A stretch of 64,000 nucleotides of DNA from CAVRUZ01 sp963724495 (GCA_963724495.1 CAVRUZ010000002.1:434001-498000); one strand, 5' to 3'; shown: positions 36,612 through 48,812, counted from the first letter of the stretch. The notes: generated from the letters alone by a model not told the origin. Numbers and translations: made by a program.

Positions 36612-37030
36612 GCGAAACATGCAGGAGCAGGCCGCAAAGCGGTCGATGTCGGGCCATATCGGACGCGGTCGGTCCTCGACTGCATGTTTCCCGCGGGTCA
36701 TCAGGCAAGCCGGCCTCGCCCGGCGCCGCGTCCGCATGCGGGTCCAGGCCAGGCGCTGCGACCGCAAACATGCAGCAGCAGGCCGCAAGGCGGTCGATGT
36801 CGGGCCATATCGGACGCGGGTGGTCCCGACTGCATGTTTCCCGCGGGGTCATCAGGCCAGCCGGGCTCGCCCGCCGCCGCGTCCCGCATGCGGGTCCAGG
36901 CCAGGCCGCGACCGCAAACATGCAGTAGCAGGCCGCAAAGCAGCCGATGTCGGGCCATATCGGACGCGGGTCGGTCCTCGACTGCATGTCTCCCGCGGTA
37001 CATCAGGCCAAGCCGGCTCGCCCCGGCGCC
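36612..37030. repeat. about 150-bp tandem array containing three family A palindromes
   Basis: AAACATGCAG occurs at 36615, 36766 and 36916, giving periods of 151 and 150 bases. Each unit has a palindromic half (AAACATGCAG to CTGCATGTTT, with ATGTCGGGCCATATCGGACG inside) and a spacer half (ATCAGGCNAGCCGG ... GCATGCGGGTCCAGGCCAGG). The third unit is truncated after about 115 bases. It fills the gap between the DUF5302 gene and the ABC transporter. No unit encodes a plausible protein. Confidence 0.9.
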
Positions 37031-37195
37031 GCCTCCGGACGGTCTGAGCCCGCGGCGCGTGCCGACACCAGCGCCACCGAGCGCCGGCCATAGGCTCAGG
37101 TGACCGTTTCTCCAGAACCGCGGAGCCCGCATGCCCGGCCACACAGACCGCGCCGTGACTGACCAGCGAAGCCGACCCACCACCGGCCGCGGTTG

Positions 37196-38212
37196 ATGGC
37201 ACCGCTCATCCAGGTCGACAAGCTCGCCAAGCACTTTCGCCGCCCGCAGCAGTTCGACGGCCCGTTCGGCGGACTTCGCAGCTTCTTCACGCACCGGTAC
37301 AACACGATCAAGGCCGTCGAGGGTGTCAGCTTCTCCATCGAGGAGGGCGAGCTCGTCGGATACCTCGGTGCCAACGGCGCCGGCAAGTCGACCTCGATCA
37401 AGATGCTGTCCGGAATCCTCACGCCCACGTCTGGAACGGCCACGGTTGGCGGGCTCGTGCCCTGGCGGCAACGGGAGCACAACGCGCTGCAGATCGGCGT
37501 CGTCTTCGGCCAGCGCACCCAGCTCTGGTGGGACCTGCCGCTCCGCGACTCCCTGAAGCTCATCGGCCGGCTGTACCGGATGGATGAGGAGCGTTACCAG
37601 CGCAGCCTCGGGCGAATGACCGAGCTGCTCGGACTCGAGCCGTTCCTCACCACGCCGGTGCGGCAGCTGAGCCTCGGCCAACGGATGCGAGGCGACCTCG
37701 CAGCCGCCATGCTCTACGAGCCGCGCGTCCTCTATCTCGACGAGCCGACGGTGGGTCTCGACGTGATCGCCAAGGAGCGCACCAGGCAGTTCATCGAGCA
37801 GGTCAACGTGGAGACCGCCACCACGGTGATCCTGACGAGCCACGATCTCGCCGACGTCGAACGGCTGTGCAAGCGGATCATCTTCATCGACGCCGGCAAG
37901 GTGCTCTATGACGGACCCGTCGTCGACCTCAAGCTTCGCTACGCGCCGACCCGCATCCTCGATGTCACCTTGGCTGAGGACGATCTCCAACCAGGACAGG
38001 AAGAGCTGACTGCCGGTGACGTAGCCGGCGTAGTCGGTGCCACCCGATCACCGGCGAGACTGCAGGTCGAGTTCGACCCAGCCGTCATCCCGGTGCCCGA
38101 CCTCATGGCCGAGGTCCTGCGGCGCTACACGGCCTCCGATGTCGCGATCGTCGAGGCGGACCTGGAGTCCGTAGTGCGGCAGATCGTGGAAGAAGGAGGA
38201 GTGCGGCAGTGA
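37196..38212 (+). CDS. ABC transporter ATP-binding protein (ABC-2 exporter type)
   Basis: This 338-residue ATPase has Walker A YLGANGAGKSTSIKMLSGIL (about residue 57), signature RQLSLGQRMRGDLAAAMLYE, Walker B VLYLDEPTVGLD and the switch His in ILTSHDLADVERL. The C-terminal 100 residues are the extension found in NatA-like and daunorubicin-type exporters. Two membrane proteins follow with GTGA or overlapping junctions, making a three-gene export system. The ATG at 37196 lacks a clear ribosome site; TTG at 37193 is an alternative start. The exported substrate is unknown. Confidence 0.93.
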   Translation: MAPLIQVDKLAKHFRRPQQFDGPFGGLRSFFTHRYNTIKAVEGVSFSIEEGELVGYLGANGAGKSTSIKMLSGILTPTSGTATVGGLVPWRQREHNALQIGVVFGQRTQLWWDLPLRDSLKLIGRLYRMDEERYQRSLGRMTELLGLEPFLTTPVRQLSLGQRMRGDLAAAMLYEPRVLYLDEPTVGLDVIAKERTRQFIEQVNVETATTVILTSHDLADVERLCKRIIFIDAGKVLYDGPVVDLKLRYAPTRILDVTLAEDDLQPGQEELTAGDVAGVVGATRSPARLQVEFDPAVIPVPDLMAEVLRRYTASDVAIVEADLESVVRQIVEEGGVRQ

Positions 38213-39054
38213 CCGCAGCTCCGGTCAGGCCGCTCGCACCCCCGCGGACTGGCCCACTCCGGATGGTTCCGGCCTGGACGACGTATGCCCAGATGGCGGC
38301 CCGCAAGGTCTACATCTACCGGATGAACGTCATCTTCGGGATCGTCCTTACCGGCCTGACGATCTACCTGCTCACGGTCGTGTGGACTACCGGGTACGCC
38401 GGGCGTAGCGAGGTCGACGGCATCGCCATCGGTCAGCTCCTCACCTACCTCACGATCGCCAACCTGCAGGTCAGATTCCTGACGGCAGACGTGGATGAGG
38501 ACATCCGCGAACGGATCCGTGAGGGCCAGATCGCCTTCGACATCAACCGACCCACGCCCTTTCCCAGCATGCTGATGGCGGGGGCTGCCGGAAAGATGCT
38601 CGGAATGGTGCCCATGCTCGTCATCGGGCTCCCAGTCGCAATGGTGGCGGGCGAGCTACGGCCACCGCCGAGCGTGAGCGCGGGCCTGGGTTATGCAGTC
38701 TCGTTGCTCCTGGCGTGGGTGATCGCGGTCGAGCTCAACCTGGTCATGGGGTTGATTGCGTTCTGGACCCTCGAACTCACTGGCTTTCAGATGATGTACC
38801 GGCTGATTGGCCAGTTCTGCACCGGAGCCTTGATTCCCCTGTGGTTCATGCCGGACGCCATCCGGGTCATCGTGCAGCTCTTGCCCTGGCAGGCCATGGG
38901 ATTCCTCCCTGTCTCCATCTATGTCGGGGAGCCCGTCACCGGATCGCTCTACACCGCACTCGGCGTCCAGCTGCTCTGGATCGCCGTTCTTGTGGGCATC
39001 ATCGCCTGGGTCTGGCACAAGGCGTTCAGGAACGCGGTGATCCAGGGTGGCTGA
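38209..39054 (+). CDS. ABC-2 type transporter permease, subunit 1
   Basis: This 281-residue protein has six hydrophobic segments (for example VIFGIVLTGLTIYLLTVVW, MVPMLVIGLPVAMVAGEL, GYAVSLLLAWVIAVELNLVM, LGVQLLWIAVLVGIIAWVW). It belongs to the ABC-2 group with a paired second permease (DUF990-like family). The GTG start overlaps the ATPase stop in GTGA. The conserved intracellular RERIREGQIAFDINRPTPFP is typical of these permeases. It is expected to form a heterodimeric exporter with the next gene. Confidence 0.88.
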   Translation: MTAAPVRPLAPPRTGPLRMVPAWTTYAQMAARKVYIYRMNVIFGIVLTGLTIYLLTVVWTTGYAGRSEVDGIAIGQLLTYLTIANLQVRFLTADVDEDIRERIREGQIAFDINRPTPFPSMLMAGAAGKMLGMVPMLVIGLPVAMVAGELRPPPSVSAGLGYAVSLLLAWVIAVELNLVMGLIAFWTLELTGFQMMYRLIGQFCTGALIPLWFMPDAIRVIVQLLPWQAMGFLPVSIYVGEPVTGSLYTALGVQLLWIAVLVGIIAWVWHKAFRNAVIQGG

Positions 39055-39895
39055 GATCATGACTCGGCAGGAGACGCCGCGGCCCGGCGGGTTCGTCGTC
39101 AAACTTCAGTGTCTCGGAGCCCTGGCATCTGCGGCGATCCGTGCCGAGTTCCAGTACCGAGCCAACGTCGTGAGTTCGGCGATCGGCGGCTTCATCTACC
39201 AGCTCACGGGTTTCGTGACGATCTGGATCATCGTGGCGAAGTTCTCGGAACTCGGCGGCTGGACACTGGCCGACATCACCTTCCTCTACGGGATGCGGCT
39301 CGCCTCGCACGGCGTGTTCTACGCGTGCTTCAGTCAGATGTTCGAGATCGACCGCGTGCTGGTGACGGGGGAGTACGACCGGTTCCTTCTCCGCCCGATG
39401 CCGACGTTGGCTCAGCTGTTCACGCGCAAGCTCCGGATCAACTGCCTGGGCGACCTGGCCGGCGGGGCGCTACTGCTCGTCGTCGCGACGATGCACGTCG
39501 ATGCCGCGTGGACGGCGGGGAAGGTCGTCTTTCTGGTATTGGCGGTTCTTGGCGGAGCCATGATCGAGGGAGCCGTGCAGATCATCCTGGGCTCCCTCAG
39601 CTTCCGCTTCCTCAACACGTTGGCGATTCGCATGACGGGCAACGAGATCTTCAACCTGTACGGCAACTACCCGACCAAGATCTTTCCCACGCTGGTGGAG
39701 TATCTGCTGACGTTCGCCCTGCCGGTCGCGTTCGTCGCCTACCTCCCGGCCTCCGCGATCCTGGACCGGACGGACGACCTGATCGTCGCGCCGTGGATCG
39801 CCTGGGGAGCCCCGGCGCTCGGTGTCGTGCTGTTCGCGCTGGCCGTTTACGTCTGGCGCTGGCAGGGGCGCAACTATCAGAGCTCGGGTACGTGA
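39047..39895 (+). CDS. ABC-2 type transporter permease, subunit 2
   Basis: This 282-residue protein has about six membrane segments. It carries VTGEYDRFLLRPMPTLAQLF, the partner block to the RPTPFP segment of subunit 1. YGNYPTKIFPTLVEYLLTFA near residue 205 is conserved in this paired permease group. The GTG start at 39047 overlaps the end of subunit 1; ATG at 39059 is an alternative. A hairpin terminator follows the stop. Confidence 0.88.
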   Translation: MAEIMTRQETPRPGGFVVKLQCLGALASAAIRAEFQYRANVVSSAIGGFIYQLTGFVTIWIIVAKFSELGGWTLADITFLYGMRLASHGVFYACFSQMFEIDRVLVTGEYDRFLLRPMPTLAQLFTRKLRINCLGDLAGGALLLVVATMHVDAAWTAGKVVFLVLAVLGGAMIEGAVQIILGSLSFRFLNTLAIRMTGNEIFNLYGNYPTKIFPTLVEYLLTFALPVAFVAYLPASAILDRTDDLIVAPWIAWGAPALGVVLFALAVYVWRWQGRNYQSSGT

Positions 39896-39929
39896 GCCCG
39901 CGGCCCGCACACCCGGCCCAGACGACGAT

Positions 39930-39957
39930 GGGGCGCTCCGCAACAGCGGAACGCCCC
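39930..39957. terminator. bidirectional hairpin between the ABC operon and the oxidoreductase genes
   Basis: GGGGCG-C-TCCGC pairs with GCGGA-A-CGCCCC across an AACA loop, with one mismatch in the stem. It lies between two convergent 3' ends. Confidence 0.75.
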
Positions 39958-39973
39958 ACGGTCGATTGCCGGG

Positions 39974-40972
39974 TCACATGTCGGAGAGCGTCACCGTGCG
40001 CTTCTCGTCCACTGACTGGTAGGCACCCAGAATCACCTTGAGGACGTTGATTCCCTCGACGTGGTTGTGGATGGGTCGCTCGCCCGTGGTCAGCCTGCGG
40101 GCGAAGTCCGCGACCTCGGCCGGGATCGTGCTGACGCTGTCGAACTCCTCGTGCACCGGGTCCTCGCCGCGCTTGGCGATCGACAGCGTGGTGCCGTCGC
40201 TCCACAGCGCGCCTTCGGAGCCGACGACCGAGAAGCGCTCGGTGCAGCCGGCGGCCTGGTAGGCCCACGACGTCACGATGTGCCCGACCTTCCCGTCGGC
40301 GAACCGCACGAGCACCTGGGCGGAGTCCTCGCCGTCCATGAACTCCAGACGGTGCTTCGACAACATCGCCGTGACCTCGGTGGGAACCTCGCCGGCCAGG
40401 TACAGCATCAGATACGTCGGGTGGTAGCCCGTGTCGATCAGCTCACCGCCGCCGATCTTCGACTTGTCGGCACGCCAGCCCATGTTCGCGGGGTCGAAGT
40501 TGTTGTAGAAGCTGTCGGTGGTGCGGATCTCGTACACGTCACCGATGGCACCGGAGGTGAGGAGCTCCTTCGCCTTCGCCACTGCGGGGAAGTAGAGCTG
40601 GTTGTGCGCGCACATCAGCGTGACGCCGTTGCTCTCGACCGCCGCGGCGATCTCGTCGCCCTGGCTCACGGAGAGGCACAGGGGCTTCTCGCAGATGATG
40701 TGCTTGCCTGCCTTGGCGGCAGCGAGGATCGCCGGTGCGTGCAGGTGGTGCGGCAGGCAGATGTCGACAGCGTCGACGTTGTCGTCGGTGACGAGATCGT
40801 TGAAGTCCGCGTAGATCTTCACGTCGCCACCAGCCTGCTCGGCCCGGCGCTTGGCGTTCTCCTCCGACACGTCGGCGACAGCCGTGATGACGGCGTCAGG
40901 GGAGGCGTTGTAGCCGTCTACGTGAGGCCTGGCGATGCCGCCGGCCCCGATGAGTCCGATTCGAATGGTCAT
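39974..40972 (-). CDS. Gfo/Idh/MocA family NAD(P)-dependent oxidoreductase
   Basis: This 332-residue protein has the Rossmann start IRIGLIGAGGIARPHVDGYN and the family EKP motif in AAKAGKHIICEKPLCLSVSQ (about residue 94). The second domain contains KSKIGGGELIDTGYHPTYLM with the likely catalytic Asp and His. These enzymes act on sugars, inositols or their derivatives. AAGGAG lies 11 bases before the ATG. It is the downstream gene of a pair with the related oxidoreductase on the same strand. Confidence 0.93.
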   Translation of the reverse strand: MTIRIGLIGAGGIARPHVDGYNASPDAVITAVADVSEENAKRRAEQAGGDVKIYADFNDLVTDDNVDAVDICLPHHLHAPAILAAAKAGKHIICEKPLCLSVSQGDEIAAAVESNGVTLMCAHNQLYFPAVAKAKELLTSGAIGDVYEIRTTDSFYNNFDPANMGWRADKSKIGGGELIDTGYHPTYLMLYLAGEVPTEVTAMLSKHRLEFMDGEDSAQVLVRFADGKVGHIVTSWAYQAAGCTERFSVVGSEGALWSDGTTLSIAKRGEDPVHEEFDSVSTIPAEVADFARRLTTGERPIHNHVEGINVLKVILGAYQSVDEKRTVTLSDM

Positions 40973-41022
40973 GCGAGTGAGATTCTCCTTGTGTTCTTAG
41001 GCATTGACGAGTTTGAAGCCTG

Positions 41023-42012
41023 TCAGGCGGGCAGATCGGCGACCGAGACCGCCTGACCGGACGCAGCGGACCGGTTGGACGCGTCCATGAGCTTGGTGAG
41101 GCTGAGTCCGTGCGCGACGTTCTCCTCGGTCTTGCTACCGCCCTCGACCGCCTTGACCCACTGGTCGAAGGCCATCGGCAACCGGTCGCCGATGGGGATC
41201 TCCACGAACCCGTCGTCGCCAGCCGCGCGGACCAGGAGCTTCGCCTCCGGCGTGCCGAAGAACAGCGAGCCCTCGGTGCCGTGGATCTCGATCTCGAACG
41301 GGTTCATCTTGTTCACGAACCCGGCCTCGGCGACACCGATGGCGCCGTTGGGGTAGCTCAGCACCGCGACCGCGGAGTCCTCGACCTCACGTCCGCTGAC
41401 GTAGCCGTACGTGGCCGACACCGTGTCGGGAAGGCCGCCGAGGAACTTCGCCGTGAGGTACATCGGGTGGCAGCCGAGGTCGATGAGCGCGCCACCGAGG
41501 GTCTGCTCCTTGTTGTAGAAGTGCTCCGGCAGCCAGTTGGCGAGGGCGCCGCCGTGGGACAGGCGGACGCGCACGAGCGTGAGCTGGCCGAGACGTCCGG
41601 ACGCGATGACCTCGTCGATGGTCTGCGTGTAGGGGTCGTAGAGCCGGGGGAGCGACAGGGTCAGGACCACGCCCGCCTCGTCGACCGCCGCGAGGATCTC
41701 GTTGGCCTCGGCGAGCGTCGGTGCCAGCACCTTCTCGGTGAAGATGTGCTTGCCGGCCTTCGCCGCCTTGACCAGCACGTCGCGGTGCAGGTTGGTGGGG
41801 GTGTCGCAGATGACGGCGTCGACGTCGTCCCGCGCCAGCAACGTGTCGAGGTCGGAAACGAACTCCACACCGATCTCGGCGGCCTTGGCCTTGCCCCGAT
41901 CAGGTTCCTCGTCCCAGACCGCCACCAGTTCGGTGCCGGGATTGTTGGTGGCCTGGCGAAGGTAGTCGCCGGCGTGGACGTGCCAGAAGCTGAGCATGGC
42001 AACGCGAATCAT
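41023..42012 (-). CDS. Gfo/Idh/MocA family oxidoreductase
   Basis: This 329-residue protein starts MIRVAMLSFWHVHAGDYLRQ, a variant of the family in which the Gly motif is replaced by a Trp-His-Val-His block. AAKAGKHIFTEKVLAPTLAE holds the EK motif, with Val in place of the usual Pro, and LGGALIDLGCHPMYLTAKFL the catalytic region. The ATG at 42012 follows GGGAGA at 11 bases. It is the first gene of a two-gene operon with the next oxidoreductase (50-base gap). A sugar-acid or inositol pathway is likely but not shown. Confidence 0.9.
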   Translation of the reverse strand: MIRVAMLSFWHVHAGDYLRQATNNPGTELVAVWDEEPDRGKAKAAEIGVEFVSDLDTLLARDDVDAVICDTPTNLHRDVLVKAAKAGKHIFTEKVLAPTLAEANEILAAVDEAGVVLTLSLPRLYDPYTQTIDEVIASGRLGQLTLVRVRLSHGGALANWLPEHFYNKEQTLGGALIDLGCHPMYLTAKFLGGLPDTVSATYGYVSGREVEDSAVAVLSYPNGAIGVAEAGFVNKMNPFEIEIHGTEGSLFFGTPEAKLLVRAAGDDGFVEIPIGDRLPMAFDQWVKAVEGGSKTEENVAHGLSLTKLMDASNRSAASGQAVSVADLPA

Positions 42013-42200
42013 GTGGCTTCGAATCTCCCAAAGGGGTGAGTGACGTGATGGGCCCGACTGGGCCACCTGCCAGCCTAGGCGGCGCTCCACCGGGCGCCGA
42101 CTCCAGTGCCGGGAGCAGACGGCCCTGGCCGCAATCGGCCGCACGCTCCGAGGCGACACTGAGTCGGCCTGGGTGGAACGCGGCGCCCGAACTCGAGCAT

Positions 42201-42264
42201 TAGTGGCCACCAGATCCGCGAAAGGTGCGTCGCCCGCCCGGATTCGGGCGACCAGTGGCCACTT
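42201..42264. repeat. palindromic element between the oxidoreductase pair and uvrA (family C)
   Basis: The outer arms AGTGGCCACCAG and CCAGTGGCCACTT are inverted copies. The inner arms GTCGCCCG and CGGGCGAC form a second stem. Only one copy is seen in this window. It resembles families A and B in size and intergenic placement, but not in sequence. Confidence 0.6.
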
Positions 42265-42335
42265 CTGCCCAGCCCGATGGCGGTGCTCCAGACCGCCCGG
42301 GATGGAAGCCGCAGCGGACTGTCGGTGGCGCTGCC

Positions 42336-42341
42336 TACGAT
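42336..42341 (+). promoter_or_regulatory. TACGAT -10 element of uvrA
   Basis: TACGAT, 7 bases before the GTG at 42349; it supports a leaderless start there. Confidence 0.5.
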
Positions 42342-42348
42342 GACAGTT

Positions 42349-45447
<3,099 letters not shown>

Positions 45448-45471
45448 GGCTCGGGCCGAGCCCGCGTCCGG

Positions 45472-46164
45472 TCAGTCGAGTTCGAACGTCCTGCCCTCCG
45501 TCGCCATCTCCCGCAGCTCCTCGATCAGGTCGTCGCCCGCCGGCAGCAGGCTGGGGAGCAGGTCACGCTCCGTGGTGATCGCGCGGAAGGAGAGGCCGAT
45601 GCTCACGTCGTGCGTTGGCCGGTGGACGACCGTGAGCGCATCACCCGAGGCGATCTCGCCGGGAGTGAGCACCTTCAGGTAGGCGCCCGGCTTGCCCGCC
45701 TGGGTGAAGGTCTTCAGCCAGCCCTTGATGCCCATCCGCCCGCGGAAGGTGACACACGGGATGCGCGGACTGGTGATCTGGAGGCGGCACCCGCGGCCGG
45801 GCTCGTCCGCCGGCCCGATCTGCCAGATCTCGCCGAGCCGCGCGTCCGTGACGTCGATGCCGAGCGTGGTGAGGTTCTCCCCGAACGACCCGCCAGGGAG
45901 CTGACGGTCGAGCTCACGCTCCCAGTCGTCGAGATCCTCACGCGCGTAGGCGTAGACGGCCTGCTCGTCGCCGCCGTGGTGCTCCCGGTCCATCACCGCG
46001 TCGCCCACCAGTCCACTGCCCAGGCCGCCGTGCTTGGCACCCGGCGCCCGCACCAGAACGAGCCCGGGAGCAGGCCGCTTGCCGATGCCGGTGCTGCCCG
46101 CACTCTTGAACGGATTGGGCTCGGGGGAACCGACGTTGACGGTCAGCACAGCTGGGTTCGGCAC
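45472..46164 (-). CDS. MOSC domain-containing protein
   Basis: This 230-residue protein resembles YiiM-type MOSC proteins that act in molybdenum-cofactor or hydroxylated-base metabolism. Family features are PGGSFGENLTTLGIDVTDAR near residue 100 and GRGCRLQITSPRIPCVTFRG, with the conserved Cys that would hold the cofactor sulfur. The GTG at 46164 is chosen for TATCGT 6 bases upstream. It is convergent with uvrA and divergent from the dehydratase gene, sharing a 92-base promoter region with it. Confidence 0.88.
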   Translation of the reverse strand: MPNPAVLTVNVGSPEPNPFKSAGSTGIGKRPAPGLVLVRAPGAKHGGLGSGLVGDAVMDREHHGGDEQAVYAYAREDLDDWERELDRQLPGGSFGENLTTLGIDVTDARLGEIWQIGPADEPGRGCRLQITSPRIPCVTFRGRMGIKGWLKTFTQAGKPGAYLKVLTPGEIASGDALTVVHRPTHDVSIGLSFRAITTERDLLPSLLPAGDDLIEELREMATEGRTFELD

Positions 46165-46170
46165 GGCGCA

Positions 46171-46176
46171 ACGATA
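46171..46176 (-). promoter_or_regulatory. TATCGT -10 element of the MOSC gene
   Basis: TATCGT on the minus strand, 6 bases before the GTG start. Confidence 0.5.
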
Positions 46177-46244
46177 GTGCCCGAAATGGGACACCGATCG
46201 CGTTCGGGTCCGGCGGCAAAGGGGTAGGGAGGCGCCGGGAGACC

Positions 46245-46250
46245 TACCCT
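46245..46250 (+). promoter_or_regulatory. TACCCT -10 element of the sugar-acid dehydratase
   Basis: TACCCT, 6 bases before the GTG at 46257. Confidence 0.5.
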
Positions 46251-46256
46251 GTTTCG

Positions 46257-47825
46257 GTGACCCAGGCTCAGCAGACCACCGCCCCGTCCCCGCCCGCGCT
46301 GGAAGCGACGTCCATCCGGCTGCGCGGCGACGACAACGTCGTGCTCGTCACCGAGGACCTCGAACCCGGGGACTACACCGAGGACGGACGCCCGATCCAC
46401 GTCGACGTGGCGGTTCCACGCGGGCACAAGGTCGCCACTGCCGACATCGCCGAGGGCGAGCCGGTGCGTAAGTACGGCCAGGTCATCGGGTTCGCCGACC
46501 GGCTGATCGGCCGCGGCAATCACGTGCACACCCACAACGTCGCGTACCGGACCTTCGTCCGCGAGGCTGACTACGGCGCCGACGCGGTTCCGACCCAGTA
46601 CGTCCCGGAGTCGGAGCGGGCGACGTTCCAGGGGATCCGCCGACCCGACGGCAGCGCGGCCACCCGCAACTACCTCGGCATCCTCACCACCGTCAACTGC
46701 TCGGCCACTGCGGCCAAGCTGATCGCCGAGCGGATGCGCGGCATCATCGCGGAGAACTTCCCGACCGTCGACGGCATCGTCGCGCTGACGCACGGGACCG
46801 GCTGCGGCATGGCCGGCCCGGGCAGCGAAGGCTTCGAGATCCTTCGGCGGACGATGACGGGGTACGCAAGCCATCCCAACTTCGCCGGCTTCCTCGTTCT
46901 GGGGTTGGGCTGCGAGGTCAACGAGGTGCAGCGCCTCACCAGGTCGTGGGAGATCCCAGACCACAAGATGGTCCAGGCCATGACCATCCAGGAGCTCGGC
47001 GGAACCAGGCGGGCGGTCGAGGCCGGCACCGCAGCGCTGAAGGAGATGCTGCCCGAGGCGTCGAACGTGGAGCGGGAACCGATCTCGGCCAGCGAACTCG
47101 TGCTCGCCATGGAGTGCGGAGGCTCCGACGGCTACTCCGGCATCACGGCCAACCCGGCCCTCGGCGCCGCTGCCGACCTGCTCATCCGTCACGGCGGCAC
47201 CGCCGCTTTCGGCGAGACACCCGAGATCTACGGCGCTGAGCACCTGTTGATGCGGCGGGCAGTGAGCGACGAGGTCGCGGACAAGCTCGCCCGGCGCATC
47301 GCCTGGTGGGAGGACTACACCGCCAAGAACAACGGCTCGATGGACAACAACCCCTCGCCGGGCAACAAGGCCGGTGGGCTCACGACGATCCTGGAGAAGT
47401 CGCTGGGTGCCGCCGCCAAGGGTGGGTCGACGAACCTGGTGGACGTCGTCGAGTACGCAGAGCCGTTGACGGCCAAGGGCCTGATCTTCATGGACACTCC
47501 CGGCTACGACCCGGTGAACGCGACCGGACTGGTGGCGGGCGGCGCGCAGGTGCTGTGCTTCACCACCGGTCGCGGCTCCGCGTTCGGGTGTTCGCCCACG
47601 CCGAGCATCAAGCTCGCCACGAACTCCGACGTGTACCGCCGGATGGACGAGGACATGGACATCAACTGCGGCGACATCGCCGACGGGGTGACCAGCGTGC
47701 CGGAGAAGGGTGCGGAGATCTTCGCCAGGATCCTGCAGGTCGCATCGGGGGAGAAGACGTTCTCCGAGGACCTCGGCTACGGCCAGGAGGAGTTCGTCCC
47801 CTGGCAGCTCGGCGCGACGATGTAG
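46257..47825 (+). CDS. UxaA/GarD family sugar-acid dehydratase (altronate or galactarate dehydratase)
   Basis: This 522-residue enzyme has the N-terminal SAF-like domain (IRLRGDDNVVLVTEDLEPGD, about residues 21-110) and the large UxaA/GarD domain starting RRPDGSAATRNYLGILTTVN. The metal-site cysteines are in LTHGTGCGMAGPG, LGLGCEVNEVQR, ECGGSDGYSGITANPALG and GSAFGCSPTPSIKLATNSD. The enzyme removes water from D-altronate or galactarate to give 2-keto-3-deoxy products. No kinase or aldolase is adjacent, so the exact substrate is open. Confidence 0.92.
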   Translation: MTQAQQTTAPSPPALEATSIRLRGDDNVVLVTEDLEPGDYTEDGRPIHVDVAVPRGHKVATADIAEGEPVRKYGQVIGFADRLIGRGNHVHTHNVAYRTFVREADYGADAVPTQYVPESERATFQGIRRPDGSAATRNYLGILTTVNCSATAAKLIAERMRGIIAENFPTVDGIVALTHGTGCGMAGPGSEGFEILRRTMTGYASHPNFAGFLVLGLGCEVNEVQRLTRSWEIPDHKMVQAMTIQELGGTRRAVEAGTAALKEMLPEASNVEREPISASELVLAMECGGSDGYSGITANPALGAAADLLIRHGGTAAFGETPEIYGAEHLLMRRAVSDEVADKLARRIAWWEDYTAKNNGSMDNNPSPGNKAGGLTTILEKSLGAAAKGGSTNLVDVVEYAEPLTAKGLIFMDTPGYDPVNATGLVAGGAQVLCFTTGRGSAFGCSPTPSIKLATNSDVYRRMDEDMDINCGDIADGVTSVPEKGAEIFARILQVASGEKTFSEDLGYGQEEFVPWQLGATM

Positions 47826-48185
47826 GCCAGCGGGGCGGGTCCCAGCCGCTACGGCTACTGCCCGCCCTGGCCGGCGCAATCGCGCCAAACATGCAAGCGC
47901 CACGCGTCCTGCGGGCAACAAAGCGGGACATGTCCGGACTCGTCCGGCTCGGCTGCATGCCTCGTGGCCGAGGCACGGACCGATCTGCCCTGAACCGGCC
48001 CCACAGCAGATGCGGACGAACTGATCGGCGCGTGAACCGTTCGCAGGTTGCGGTCGTCACGGATCATGACGGGGAGTGACCGCTTTCAGGAGGCAGCTCT
48101 CTAGGAGTCCATTCGTTCAGTCACTGCGTGCCTGCGGTGAGTGCACTGTCGACGGCCAGGACCGACCCAGACGATCGGAGATCCC
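47826..48185. other. intergenic region between the dehydratase and Rieske genes
   Basis: This 360-base stretch holds family A palindrome copy 5 at 47881-47968. No gene is convincing. A short purine-rich stretch (TCAGGAGG, near 48078) lies well upstream of the Rieske start, with no ORF attached that I can support. Confidence 0.5.
47881..47968. repeat. palindromic repeat, family A, copy 5
   Basis: The left arm is CGCGCCAAACATGCA, the inner palindrome GGACATGTCC and the right arm CGGCTGCATGCCTCG. It lies about 56 bases after the dehydratase stop. Confidence 0.8.
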
Positions 48186-48740
48186 ATGACCGACCAGCGC
48201 GAGGCCACCGGCCCGCAACCCTCTGTGACACCCGCCGCGATCACATCCACCGGCATGACACCCGGCGGACTGACCCGGCGCGGCGCGATCGCCGGCCTGT
48301 GTGGCGTCTGTGTCGCCGCCGCGCTCGTGGCCTGCGACGACTCCGATGACAACGCCGGCACCCAGGTGACTCCGCCGGCCACGTCCACGCCGGATGCCCC
48401 ATCGCCCACTCCGGACGAGACGCCGAGCGCCGAAGCCACCGAGGCCCCGAACCCGAAGCTGCTCGCGAAGCCGAGCGACATCCCCGTAGGCGGGGGCGTG
48501 GTCTTCGCCGCGAAGAACGTGGTCGTGACCCAGCCGGAGGAGGGCACGTTCAGAGGGTTCAGCGCGACCTGCACCCATCAGGGCGCCAAGCTCAACTCGG
48601 TCGCCGACGGCGCGATCCACTGCCCTCGGCACGGCTCGGCCTTCAGCATCAAGGACGGCTCGGTCGTGAACGGGCCGGCTGCGGCGCCCCTGCCCAAGCA
48701 GGAACTCGACGTGGCCCGCAACACCATCTCCCTGCCCTAG
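48186..48740 (+). CDS. Rieske [2Fe-2S] lipoprotein, Tat-type signal
   Basis: This 184-residue protein has an N-terminal LTRRGAIAGLCGVCVAAALVA with twin arginines and a lipobox-like ALVAC, suggesting folded export and lipid anchoring. A Pro/Thr/Ala-rich spacer (about residues 60-95) is followed by the Rieske domain. Its cluster ligands are in CTHQGAK and CPRHGSAFSIKDGSVVNGP. The partner is unknown; such proteins in actinobacteria usually serve as small electron carriers. It ends at a strong hairpin terminator. Confidence 0.92.
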   Translation: MTDQREATGPQPSVTPAAITSTGMTPGGLTRRGAIAGLCGVCVAAALVACDDSDDNAGTQVTPPATSTPDAPSPTPDETPSAEATEAPNPKLLAKPSDIPVGGGVVFAAKNVVVTQPEEGTFRGFSATCTHQGAKLNSVADGAIHCPRHGSAFSIKDGSVVNGPAAAPLPKQELDVARNTISLP

Positions 48741-48812
48741 CAGGCAAGCCCCGAGCCTCTGCCATGGCGCCGGCATGTCCGCGCGGTAGCGGAAGGTGTG
48801 CGAGGGCAACGG

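Noticed and set aside
36612..37030. CRISPR array
   Set aside because: The period is about 150 bases, the repeats are much longer than CRISPR repeats, the spacers are conserved rather than unique, and no cas genes are present.
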